Below are positions 1-6,059 of a DNA stretch of 12,829 bases, one piece after another. How positions within the stretch are numbered: the first letter of the stretch is position 1; each line of letters opens with the position of its first letter. The notes beneath the pieces are model-generated. The model saw nothing but the letters and a program-made list of their open reading frames with translations, searched no databases and had not been told where the DNA came from. Where the stretch lies: the NCBI GenBank assembly GCA_027717875.1, contig JALLOL010000051.1, positions 1-12,829 on the forward strand, given 5' to 3'. The DNA is from Acidobacteria bacterium AH-259-L09. GTDB taxonomy: Bacteria; Acidobacteriota; UBA6911; RPQK01. The position numbers and the translations under genes were made by a program.

Positions 1-12
1 GCTGTGCTGCGG

Positions 13-47
13 TCGTGCTGTGGTGCACCAAACTACCCACAGCACGA
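13..47. repeat. 11-bp perfect inverted repeat (hairpin) upstream of the exchanger gene
   Basis: Bases 13-23 (TCGTGCTGTGG) are the exact reverse complement of 37-47 (CCACAGCACGA), separated by a 13-nt loop. It lies just inside the window edge and about 50 bp before the chosen start of the + strand gene. It could be the transcription terminator of a gene to the left, although no T-run follows, or an operator. Its presence argues that this stretch is noncoding and that the exchanger starts at 98. Confidence 0.5.
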
Positions 48-97
48 ACGCACGAAATATTGACTGCCCTCTCTCCCTCCACTACATTGATCCACCC

Positions 98-1276
98 ATG
101 CGACTTTTCATCGCTGGCACGGTCGCTGTTACTCTTCCGGCGCTCTACATGCGCTGCTATGACATCCACATCGATCCGCGGGTTGATTCGATCATCTTTG
201 GATTGGGCATTCTGGGAGCGGCATTTTTACTTTCCTGGGCAGCCGAGGTAGCCCAAATAGAGATTTCTCGGGGCCTGGCACTGGCCATACTGGCCTTGAT
301 CGCCATTCTTCCCGAGTACGCAGTAGACCTTTATTTTGCCTGGGTTGCCGCCTATGAACCCCAGTACGCCCACTACGCCACCGCTAACATGACCGGTGCC
401 AATCGCCTGCTGGTGGGGGCTGGGTGGCCATTCATCGTGTTCCTCTTCTGTTTGAAATTTCGCAGAAAGGAACTGCAACTGGATCGAGCTAACCTGGCAG
501 AGATCTCCTATCTCACAGTGGCCACAATCTACGCCTTCATCATCCCACTCAAGGGCCACCTCAGCTTGATCGATTGCTTCTTTCTGGTGGGGATTTTTGG
601 AGCTTACGCCTGGCGAACGGCCGTCATGGAAGTTCACAAGCCGGAACTGGTAGGTCCGGCCCGGCTGATTGCACAGCTGGTGAAAGGAAAACGCCGTCTT
701 GTGAACGTCTTTCTTTTCGTCTTTTCAGGAATCACAATTTTCGCTTCCGCAGAACCCTTTGCAGAAGCTCTGCTAGGTTCCGGAGAACTCTTGGGAATTG
801 ATGAATACTTTTTGGTACAGTGGTTGGCGCCTATTGCTTCCGAAGCACCAGAGTTTATTATTGCGGCCGTGTGGACTCTCCGGGCCCAGCCCACAGCCGC
901 CATTGGCGCGCTGATTTCATCTAAAGTCAATCAGTGGACACTTTTGGTCGGAACCATTCCTCTGGTTTACAGCATCAGTCTGGGGCGTATCGGCCAGATG
1001 CCCCTGGACTCGCGCCAGAGCCACGAGATTCTTCTCACGGCGGCACAGTCGATCTTTGCGGTGGTCGTCCTAATGAACCTGAATATCAGCCTCTGGGAAG
1101 CAGGAGGGTTATTCCTTCTTTTTGTGGCACAACTTGTCTATCCGGATATCCGTGCTCAAGTTTCTATTCTCTACTTCATCCTCACCGTGATTTTGCTATT
1201 TCGACGCACGCACGATCTGCTGCCGCTCATCCGGGAAGGTCTCTTCAACAGAAAAGGGCCCGGCCTTGAAGGTTGA
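98..1276 (+). CDS. Sodium/calcium exchanger (CaCA superfamily) membrane protein
   Basis: This is a predicted inner-membrane cation antiporter of 392 residues, about the usual size for a ten-to-eleven-helix CaCA protein. Two alpha repeats are visible. Alpha-1 has ALIAILPEYAVDL (residues 66-78, acidic E73) followed by ANMTGANRLLVGAG (96-109). Alpha-2 has WLAPIASEAPEFIIAAVW (242-259, acidic E252) followed by GALISSKVNQWTLLVG (270-285). A charged loop (about 173-202, KGKRR) lies between the halves, as in other exchangers. The rest is mostly hydrophobic helices. The frame is open to the left edge with a GTG at 20, but ATG 98 is preferred: upstream residues are polar and unlike a membrane protein, and a hairpin sits there. 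No good ribosome binding site is seen. The stop codon lies inside a heptamer repeat, so the last residues (LEG) come from repeat DNA. Ion specificity cannot be told. The gene is convergent with the heptose kinase. Confidence 0.85.
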   Translation: MRLFIAGTVAVTLPALYMRCYDIHIDPRVDSIIFGLGILGAAFLLSWAAEVAQIEISRGLALAILALIAILPEYAVDLYFAWVAAYEPQYAHYATANMTGANRLLVGAGWPFIVFLFCLKFRRKELQLDRANLAEISYLTVATIYAFIIPLKGHLSLIDCFFLVGIFGAYAWRTAVMEVHKPELVGPARLIAQLVKGKRRLVNVFLFVFSGITIFASAEPFAEALLGSGELLGIDEYFLVQWLAPIASEAPEFIIAAVWTLRAQPTAAIGALISSKVNQWTLLVGTIPLVYSISLGRIGQMPLDSRQSHEILLTAAQSIFAVVVLMNLNISLWEAGGLFLLFVAQLVYPDIRAQVSILYFILTVILLFRRTHDLLPLIREGLFNRKGPGLEG

Positions 1277-1466
1277 AGGTTCCAAGTTCCAGGTGCAAGG
1301 GGAGGTTATCGAGCTATTGAGCTATTCAGTTGTGAGTTTTCAGTTCTGAGTCTTGAGTTTTGAGTTGTCAGTTGTCAGCTGTCAGTTGTCAGTTGTCAGG
1401 TGGTCAGCCATCAGGATTCTGGATTCTGGATTCTGACTTCTGACTTCTGGATTCTGGCTCCTGACT
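1266..1466. repeat. Degenerate heptanucleotide tandem repeat array filling a convergent intergenic gap
   Basis: Almost the whole gap between the convergent exchanger and heptose kinase has a 7-bp period. A first block (1266-1300) reads TTGAAGG, TTGAAGG, TTCCAAG, TTCCAGG, TGCAAGG. A longer block (1326-1466) has 20 consecutive units with a single 1-bp slip (the 8-bp unit 1396-1403). It begins with TCAGTTG/TGAGTTT types and changes to TCTGGAT/TCTGACT types near 1411. The first block contains the exchanger stop codon, and the last base of the second is the first base of the kinase stop codon (as TCA on the + strand). The pattern resembles short tandemly repeated elements described in cyanobacteria and other bacteria. 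No terminator hairpin with a T-run was found. Confidence 0.9.
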
Positions 1467-2455
1467 CATTCATCATTCCCAATGCTGGATAGAATTTCAT
1501 CCACGGTGACTGCCGCCGTTCCTAGTTTCCCAACCACCACACCAGCCGCATGATTTGCCACAGTGGCCGCATCCCAGACTGACGCACCCGCTGCCACCGC
1601 GAGGGTCAGCGAAGCAATCACCGTATCCCCAGCTCCAGTCACATCGAAAACCTCCCGAGCTACTGTCGGGATGTGTGAGTGCTTGTCATCCTCAAATAGC
1701 GTCATACCCTCTTCCCCGCGAGTGATCAGAAGATGGCGCGCACCAGTCATTTCCAGGAGTCTCTGACCTGCGCGGATCAAAGAAAGCTCATCCACGATCT
1801 TTACTCCCGAGGCCGATTCGGCCTCCTTCTTGTTCGGGGTAATGACGGAGGCTTGGCGATAGATGGAGAAGTCTCCTACCTTTGGATCGACAGCCAAAAA
1901 TCTGTCGGCGCGTCGAGATTGCTGGATCAAGTCCTCAATGAGTGTTCCAGACAATGCTCCTTTTGCGTAGTCCGAGACAATGATTCCTTTTGCCTGATCA
2001 AAAAAGGTCTGATAAAGCTCTAGAATTCGCTCGAGAATCGCTTCAGACAGGGGTGCGTTGCTCTCGCGATCAGTCCGACAAACCTGCTGGTGCTGGGCAA
2101 TAATCCGAGTTTTTATGGTGGTCCTGCGATCACTATCTCGAACGACGCCTTCACTGCTGATGTCTTGCCTGTGAAGCTCCTCGATCAGCCTCTGCCCTGC
2201 TTCATCAGAACCCACAACACCCACCAGAAGTGGACGTGCTCCCAAAACAGCAAGATTACATGCAACATTGGCGGCACCCCCAAGATGAATACTTTCCTTT
2301 ACAATCTGAACCACAGGCACCGGTGCTTCTGGCGAGATCCTCTCCACTTTGCCCCAGACAAACTGGTCCAGCATCAGGTCTCCCACAACCAGGACCGGCT
2401 GATCAGAAAAGCACTTAACAATCCGATGAAGCTGTTGTTTATCCGCGGAAATCAT
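1466..2455 (-). CDS. hldA: D-glycero-beta-D-manno-heptose-7-phosphate kinase (RfaE domain I type)
   Basis: This is a cytoplasmic PfkB/ribokinase-family enzyme of 329 residues. It would phosphorylate D-glycero-D-manno-heptose 7-phosphate at C1, a step toward ADP-heptose for the LPS inner core. Visible signatures are the N-terminal GDLMLDQFVWG (25-35) with ERISPEAPVPVV (38-49), the substrate-side LGGAANVACNLAVLGA (58-73), DPK (190-192), TPNKKEAE (206-213), and the C-terminal DVTGAGDTVIASL (271-283), whose GAGD gives the anion hole and D277 the catalytic base. The protein ends after the kinase domain, so it is the monofunctional form. The cytidylyltransferase half of bifunctional HldE is absent, and a separate nucleotidyltransferase gene should exist elsewhere. 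Its ATG overlaps the TGA of the upstream heptosyltransferase by 4 bp, indicating translational coupling. The stop codon abuts a heptamer repeat. A related sugar kinase specificity is possible, but the neighbour supports heptose. Confidence 0.9.
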   Translation of the reverse strand: MISADKQQLHRIVKCFSDQPVLVVGDLMLDQFVWGKVERISPEAPVPVVQIVKESIHLGGAANVACNLAVLGARPLLVGVVGSDEAGQRLIEELHRQDISSEGVVRDSDRRTTIKTRIIAQHQQVCRTDRESNAPLSEAILERILELYQTFFDQAKGIIVSDYAKGALSGTLIEDLIQQSRRADRFLAVDPKVGDFSIYRQASVITPNKKEAESASGVKIVDELSLIRAGQRLLEMTGARHLLITRGEEGMTLFEDDKHSHIPTVAREVFDVTGAGDTVIASLTLAVAAGASVWDAATVANHAAGVVVGKLGTAAVTVDEILSSIGNDE

Positions 2456-3507
2456 AGCATTGACTGCACGGCCTCAAAAACCGGCTTAACCTGAATGGAA
2501 CGGATACAGCGGGGCTCATCAAAGTGGAGGCAAAAATACCCGGGACAGGGCATGCAAGGTAAATCCGATTTGATCAGTTGATGTTCCGCGCCCCAGGGAT
2601 ACCACACCTTAAAATCAGAGGATCCAAAGATTACTACGATTTTCTTCCCCAGTGCTGCGGCGATATGGGTGGCACCTGTGTCATTGCCAATATAAAGACC
2701 GCAAAGTGAAGCTAATGCCGAGAATCTTCGGATTGGCAGGGGCGGGATGAATTGAACCTGCGAAGAACAGTGTTTTCTGATCTCTTTAAGGAAACTTTCC
2801 TCACCGGGGCCTGCTGTAATAACTACCTCCTGACCTTCTTCGATGAGCCGGGTGGAGAGCAAGGCAAACTTTTCCGCATCCCACTGCTTGGTATCGAAGG
2901 CTGCAGCTGGATGAATTAGAATGAACCCGTCACGCACGGATTGACGAGTGAGCAGATCTTTGATCAACTCAAGCTCTTGCGGATCAATCGGGACCTTCAG
3001 CGGCGGAATCGGCTCCACCGGAAAACCTAAGTGCTTCAGAATCGACAGCTGGTGCTCTACCGTATGGATGTGTTCCCGGCCCCACACCTGTCGAGACTCT
3101 GGAACCCTGACGTTGTAAAGATAAGAATTGCGGCTTTGAAGGTATCCGACTCGCTTTGGGGCACCGGAGAAGGCGGTGAGAAGGGCGCCAGTGCTACCAC
3201 TATGCAGGTCGATCGCCAAAGTCGGCCGGAAAGAACGGATTTCCTGAATCATCCGTAAACGGGCAATCCACTTATTGGGTTGGTTTTCGATCACGAAAAG
3301 ACGATCAACATGAGGATTGCCATGCAAAATCTCCTCAAAGGGCCTTTCGATCACGACTGCTACCCGCCAACCAGCTACCCGTTTCAACACGGCGAGCATC
3401 GGTGTCATCAAGACTGTGTCACCCAAAGAACGGAGGCGCGTTAATAAAACACGGGATTGCACGGACTTTTCAGGCCCGTGTAACTCCGGAAAACTCGGTC
3501 GTATCAT
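2452..3507 (-). CDS. Lipopolysaccharide heptosyltransferase, glycosyltransferase family 9
   Basis: This protein of 351 residues is a GT-B fold transferase of the WaaC/WaaF/WaaQ family, expected to add heptose from ADP-heptose to the LPS inner core at the cytoplasmic face of the inner membrane. The N-terminal family motif is RLRSLGDTVLMTP (24-36). The middle has DLHSGSTGALL (100-110). The C-terminal nucleotide-sugar half shows IHPAAAFDTKQWDAEKF (198-214) and IGNDTGATHIAAALGKK (273-289). Near the end four cysteines cluster (C318, C321, C326, C334, around CMPCPGYFC). The length is normal. The ATG directly follows the TAA of the Trm112-like gene with no gap, and the 3' end overlaps the heptose kinase by 4 bp, so the three genes form one unit. 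The acceptor position (Hep I, II or III) cannot be decided from the sequence, so no symbol is given. Confidence 0.9.
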   Translation of the reverse strand: MIRPSFPELHGPEKSVQSRVLLTRLRSLGDTVLMTPMLAVLKRVAGWRVAVVIERPFEEILHGNPHVDRLFVIENQPNKWIARLRMIQEIRSFRPTLAIDLHSGSTGALLTAFSGAPKRVGYLQSRNSYLYNVRVPESRQVWGREHIHTVEHQLSILKHLGFPVEPIPPLKVPIDPQELELIKDLLTRQSVRDGFILIHPAAAFDTKQWDAEKFALLSTRLIEEGQEVVITAGPGEESFLKEIRKHCSSQVQFIPPLPIRRFSALASLCGLYIGNDTGATHIAAALGKKIVVIFGSSDFKVWYPWGAEHQLIKSDLPCMPCPGYFCLHFDEPRCIRSIQVKPVFEAVQSML

Positions 3508-3711
3508 TTACAGTTGATTTTCCTCGGATGGTGTCTCTTCGGATGGTTCGATAGTCGCCTCGTCAATGAGCATCACAGGAATGTCATCGCGAATCGGATA
3601 AACCCTGTGACAAGAAACACACTTCAGGCCTTTCCCATCCGGGGTGAGTTTCACCTCGGTCTTGCAGGCGGGGCAAGCGAGAATGTCCAGTAATTCCTGA
3701 CTGATGGCCAT
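3508..3711 (-). CDS. Trm112 family small zinc-ribbon-like protein (YcaR/UPF0434 type)
   Basis: This protein of 67 residues has the usual size for bacterial Trm112-like proteins. It starts MAISQELLDILACPACKTEV, matching the family pattern of an LLxILACPxC opening. A second pair of cysteines follows (CVSCHRVYPIRDDIPVMLIDEA, about residues 31-52), including the conserved YPIRDDIPVML stretch. Eukaryotic Trm112 activates methyltransferases; bacterial members often sit beside LPS genes and their role is not settled. ATG 3711 was chosen because AAGGAG (3719-3724) lies 7 nt upstream. A frame extension to 3762 would only translate heptamer repeat DNA. The C-terminus is acidic (EPSEETPSEENQL). It leads a tight unit with the heptosyltransferase (0-bp gap) and the heptose kinase. 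Confidence 0.88.
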   Translation of the reverse strand: MAISQELLDILACPACKTEVKLTPDGKGLKCVSCHRVYPIRDDIPVMLIDEATIEPSEETPSEENQL

Positions 3712-3718
3712 GGTTTTA

Positions 3719-3724
3719 CTCCTT
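3719..3724 (-). promoter_or_regulatory. Ribosome binding site of the Trm112-like gene
   Basis: AAGGAG on the minus strand, 7 nt before ATG 3711, is the best Shine-Dalgarno in the window. It decides the start against the longer frame from 3762. Confidence 0.8.
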
Positions 3725-3730
3725 CTCAAG

Positions 3731-3791
3731 CTGACAACTGACAGCTGACAACCAACTGACAACTGACAGGCTGACAGCTGACAGGTGACAA
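3731..3791. repeat. Heptamer repeat array, inverted copy, upstream of the Trm112-like gene
   Basis: Eight units of the form CTGACAA/CTGACAG on the + strand (TTGTCAG/CTGTCAG on the minus strand), with 4-bp and 1-bp slips. They run from 7 bp upstream of the ribosome binding site to 3791. This is the same family as 1326-1395 but in opposite orientation. If the putative promoter at 3791-3820 is real, the array is transcribed as the 5' leader of the Trm112-heptose operon. Confidence 0.85.
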
Positions 3792-3820
3792 ATATACAAG
3801 GATAATTGGGTAAGAACCAA
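3791..3820 (-). promoter_or_regulatory. Possible sigma-70-like promoter for the Trm112-heptose operon
   Basis: On the minus strand TTGGTT (3815-3820, 3 of 6 to consensus) and TATATT (3791-3796, 5 of 6) are 18 bp apart. Transcription would start near 3784, giving a leader of about 70 nt made almost wholly of heptamers. The -35 is weak, so this is tentative. Confidence 0.3.
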
Positions 3821-3841
3821 TCGATAATAGATGTTACTTCG

Positions 3842-3879
3842 AATTTCGTATGCTCCGCAAATTTCGTATGCTCCGCAAA
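3842..3879. repeat. 18-bp direct tandem duplication
   Basis: The 18-mer AATTTCGTATGCTCCGCA occurs twice without mismatch (3842-3859 and 3860-3877), and two more bases continue the period. It lies between the two heptamer arrays of the thpR/Trm112 gap. No function is evident; it could be a recent slippage duplication. Confidence 0.85.
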
Positions 3880-3892
3880 CTGGATACCCAGC

Positions 3893-3915
3893 TGTCAGTT
3901 GTCAGCTGTCAGTTC
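3893..3915. repeat. Short heptamer array covering the 3' end of thpR
   Basis: The units TCAGTTG (3895-3901), TCAGCTG (3902-3908) and TCAGTTC (3909-3915) match the array at 1368-1388. Positions 3893-3914 are identical to 1366-1387 over 22 bp. The array encodes the last residues and stop codon of thpR on the minus strand. Confidence 0.85.
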
Positions 3916-4476
3916 TTCCCCCAGCTTTGCCGTGACTAGTTTTCGATACTCCGCTCCCTGCGGCCTGAGGACGCTCTGATACAGGTGAATTTCTTTCACT
4001 GTAACTGTTCCTGCTTTCTCCCGAGCACCCTCACCTTGAATATATTGGATTAGATCCTTTAGGTTTTTTCGCGATTTGAGCCTTGCCAGCGTGAGATGCG
4101 CGTGAAACTTGCGATTCTCTTTAGGAAAACCCAGCCCCTGAAGACGTTCTTCGATTCGCTTCTGCATCTGGCTGAGGGCTTGGTTGTGCTCCACACCGAC
4201 CCAAACAATTCTTGGATTAGCCAGATGCGGGAATACACCCACGCCTTCAATTTTCAACTGAAAGGGAAGAGATTCCCCTGCGGTCTTCTCCAATACCTGG
4301 GCGATGGTTGGCACTTGTTCCTCTTCAATATTGCCAAGAAACTTCAGCGTGAGATGAATGGATTCGCTTTTCGGAAATCGTCCATTCAACTTCAGCCCTC
4401 TGAGAAGATCGCTGATTTCCTGACAGCGCTGCAGGATGGGATCAGGAAGGGTGATGGCGATAAAGGCTCGAATCAT
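3895..4476 (-). CDS. thpR: RNA 2',3'-cyclic phosphodiesterase (LigT/2H family)
   Basis: This is a cytoplasmic 2H phosphoesterase of 193 residues, normal for the family, which opens 2',3'-cyclic phosphate ends of RNA; older annotations call it 2'-5' RNA ligase. Both catalytic HxTx motifs are present: HLTL at 41-44 (SIHLTLKFLGNIEEE) and HLTL at 127-130 (FHAHLTLARLK). The N-terminus MIRAFIAITLPD and the tail LYQSVLRPQGAEYRKL (165-180) are also typical. ATG 4476 has GGAG (4482-4485) 5 nt upstream. The last residues (about LTADN) are encoded by heptamer repeat units rather than by family sequence, so the natural C-terminus seems to have been overwritten. It lies downstream of cinA in the same direction, a common pairing, but is separated from it by 338 bp with a gene remnant. 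Confidence 0.93.
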   Translation of the reverse strand: MIRAFIAITLPDPILQRCQEISDLLRGLKLNGRFPKSESIHLTLKFLGNIEEEQVPTIAQVLEKTAGESLPFQLKIEGVGVFPHLANPRIVWVGVEHNQALSQMQKRIEERLQGLGFPKENRKFHAHLTLARLKSRKNLKDLIQYIQGEGAREKAGTVTVKEIHLYQSVLRPQGAEYRKLVTAKLGEELTADN

Positions 4477-4685
4477 AGGCGCTCCGAAAAGGCGATGTCT
4501 CTTATTGTTTCGAAGTCAGGTCAGCCAAACAATGCGCTTTGCGCTTGCGGGTGGACAATTCGTCCTCTTTTTATCTAATGGATTCCTTTCTTTCCGGCAG
4601 ATGCCGTATCGCTGTTCCTTCCTTTTGATGGGTGAAGCCGTCTCCTGTGTCAGCGAGTGGTTCGCGCAGCCCGCTGTGGAAATTA
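4477..4685. other. Stretch without a recognised gene between thpR and the HEPN-like remnant
   Basis: About 210 bp contain no frame with family resemblance. On the minus strand two open stretches exist in different frames (one of roughly 45 codons from about 4711 down to a TAA just past 4580), neither with a start or binding site. The + strand is open from 4436 to 4720, but that frame runs antisense to the thpR start and resembles nothing I know. A small hairpin (CGGCATCTGCCG) is present near 4600. The thpR binding site lies at 4482-4485. Confidence 0.5.
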
Positions 4686-4811
4686 TCCAACCCAGGGAAC
4701 GATACTGGGGCTTTCTTTGAGCAGCAGGGCGCTAACGGCATAGAAGGCTGCGTAATAAAGTCGGTTGACCGCGAAAGGATTGGCTAGGTCGGATGGATCA
4801 GAGGGGCGACT
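4686..4811 (-). pseudogene. Remnant of a HEPN-domain protein (UPF0332-like), truncated
   Basis: Directly after the cinA stop (TAA, then TGA) a minus-strand frame of 42 codons stays open. Its residues 11-30 read NPFAVNRLYYAAFYAVSALL, followed by LKES. This closely resembles the helix in HEPN-domain proteins that typically reads like AxNRxYYAxFYAxxALLL. After KES the similarity stops and a TAA follows at 4683-4685. There is no start codon, the N-terminal helix before the motif is missing, and the C-terminal half with the usual KHSG-type stretch is absent. It therefore looks like a decayed fragment, perhaps of a nucleotidyltransferase/HEPN toxin-antitoxin pair. The frame is the same as cinA. Chance resemblance over about 25 residues is possible. 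Confidence 0.45.
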
Positions 4812-4814
4812 TCA

Positions 4815-6050
4815 TTACAGCAGGCTCCTTCTTACGCAGTCCAGAGCAAATCGGGAGGCGCGCAACCGGATGGTCTCGCGCTGACCCGGAAACTGCAGCT
4901 TCTTGACCCCTGTCTCCTGCTCGCTTGACAAACCGACGAATACCAATCCCACAGGCTTTTCCGGCGTTCCGCCATTCGGACCTGCGATTCCCGTGACCGA
5001 GAGGCCAAGGTCTGCTCGGGCACGCTTACGAATTTCCACCGCCATCTGATAGGCAACCTGTTCACTGACGGCTCCAAATCGTTCAATGGTGGTTGCATTC
5101 ACACCCAGCAAGTCCACCTTCAAATCATCGCTGTAGCAAACCAACCCCCCTCGATAATAATCGGAACTGCCAGGGACATCGGTGAGCATCTTTCCAATCA
5201 ATCCGCCCGTACAAGATTCAGCAGTCGCCAGGGTCTTGCCACTGTCGCGCAGGATTTGTCCGATCACCTCTTGCAGATCTAATTCCTGGTCCGTAAAGAC
5301 TGATTCACTCAGCTTGTCACGAACGCGTCGAGTAAGCTCCTCGAGTTGCTGCTCGGCCAGTTGCTCGTTTACTTCGCCCACCCAGCAAAAGAAGAGTTCA
5401 ATAATGCCTGGTGAAGCGAGAATCGTGGTTTCGATCGACGGATAGGACTTGTAAGTGGAGCCGATTCGGAAATCTACCCGAGACTCTGCTTCCGATGCCA
5501 CTTTCAGCCGGCGGTAGAACTGCCGGGAGGTCTGCTTGTACTTATGAATCAAGTCCATGACGCGATTTGTCATCATGGGCTTCAGCTCATGGGGTGGCCC
5601 TGGGAGAAGGAAGATCAGCGCCTTGCCCTCCTTTAGGAAAAGCCCCGGAGCGGTACCATGGGTATTGTCTATCGGCTCAGCCCCTTCGGGAACCATCGCT
5701 TGGCGTTGGTTATTCTCGGTCATCCTGAGACCGAATCGCTGATAGCGGGCTTTCAAATCCTCAAGAATAGCGGAATGGAGCGAGAGGCTTCGCCTAAGAG
5801 TCTCGGAAACGACTTCCCGGGTAATGTCGTCGTTGGTGGGACCCAAGCCGCCCGTGAAGATCAAAATTTCAGCATCTTTCAAAGCAGCCCGCAAGGCCCC
5901 CCGGATCTCCGCTTCACGATCCCCTACCACGAACTTGCGCATGACCCTGATCCCGCACTGGCTGAGCTTTTCAGCGATGAATAGAGAGTTGGTTTCAACC
6001 CGGGCAGAAGTGAGCAGTTCAGATCCTACTGCAATGATTTCGGCTCGCAT
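4815..6050 (-). CDS. cinA: CinA family nicotinamide-nucleotide amidohydrolase / competence-damage inducible protein
   Basis: This protein of 411 residues has the full two-domain CinA architecture. The N-terminal MoCF-like (COG1058) domain, about 1-170, shows GSELL (9-13), FTGGLGPTNDD (65-75), NTHGTAPG (129-136) and LLPGPPHE (148-155). The C-terminal PncC domain, about 255-411, has TAESCTGGLIG (276-286) with S279 as likely nucleophile and SVTGIAGPNGGTPEKPVGLV (351-370). It would deamidate NMN to nicotinic acid mononucleotide for NAD recycling; full-length homologues can also hydrolyse ADP-ribose. ATG 6050 is preferred to TTG 6056: AGGAG (6060-6064) is 9 nt upstream of the ATG but only 3 from the TTG, and MRAEIIAVGSELL is the family N-terminus. 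The gene begins 12 bp after the pgpA stop, with its binding site overlapping that stop, so the two are coupled. Confidence 0.95.
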   Translation of the reverse strand: MRAEIIAVGSELLTSARVETNSLFIAEKLSQCGIRVMRKFVVGDREAEIRGALRAALKDAEILIFTGGLGPTNDDITREVVSETLRRSLSLHSAILEDLKARYQRFGLRMTENNQRQAMVPEGAEPIDNTHGTAPGLFLKEGKALIFLLPGPPHELKPMMTNRVMDLIHKYKQTSRQFYRRLKVASEAESRVDFRIGSTYKSYPSIETTILASPGIIELFFCWVGEVNEQLAEQQLEELTRRVRDKLSESVFTDQELDLQEVIGQILRDSGKTLATAESCTGGLIGKMLTDVPGSSDYYRGGLVCYSDDLKVDLLGVNATTIERFGAVSEQVAYQMAVEIRKRARADLGLSVTGIAGPNGGTPEKPVGLVFVGLSSEQETGVKKLQFPGQRETIRLRASRFALDCVRRSLL

Positions 6051-6059
6051 TTTCAAGCT

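Noticed and set aside
20..97. N-terminal extension of the exchanger from GTG 20
   Set aside because: The 26 extra residues are polar and unlike the family, a hairpin lies in this stretch, and ATG 98 begins directly with a membrane segment.
227..637. Minus-strand 136-residue frame inside the exchanger gene
   Set aside because: It is a shadow of the + strand membrane protein with unnatural composition and no start context.
1250..1310. Intrinsic terminator after the exchanger
   Set aside because: The GC-rich AAGGGCCCGGCCTT pairs only imperfectly, lies inside the coding end and has no T-run.
1326..1466. CRISPR array
   Set aside because: The units are 7 bp, contiguous and degenerate, with no spacers and no cas genes nearby.
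1466..2455. Bifunctional HldE (kinase plus adenylyltransferase)
   Set aside because: The protein ends after the kinase domain and no nucleotidyltransferase motif follows; the repeat array begins at its stop.
3712..3762. Longer Trm112-like protein starting at 3762
   Set aside because: The extension translates heptamer repeat DNA, and a strong ribosome binding site precedes ATG 3711.
4436..4720. A 94-residue + strand gene
   Set aside because: It lies antisense to the thpR start and the gap, has no binding site, and its sequence resembles no family I recognise.
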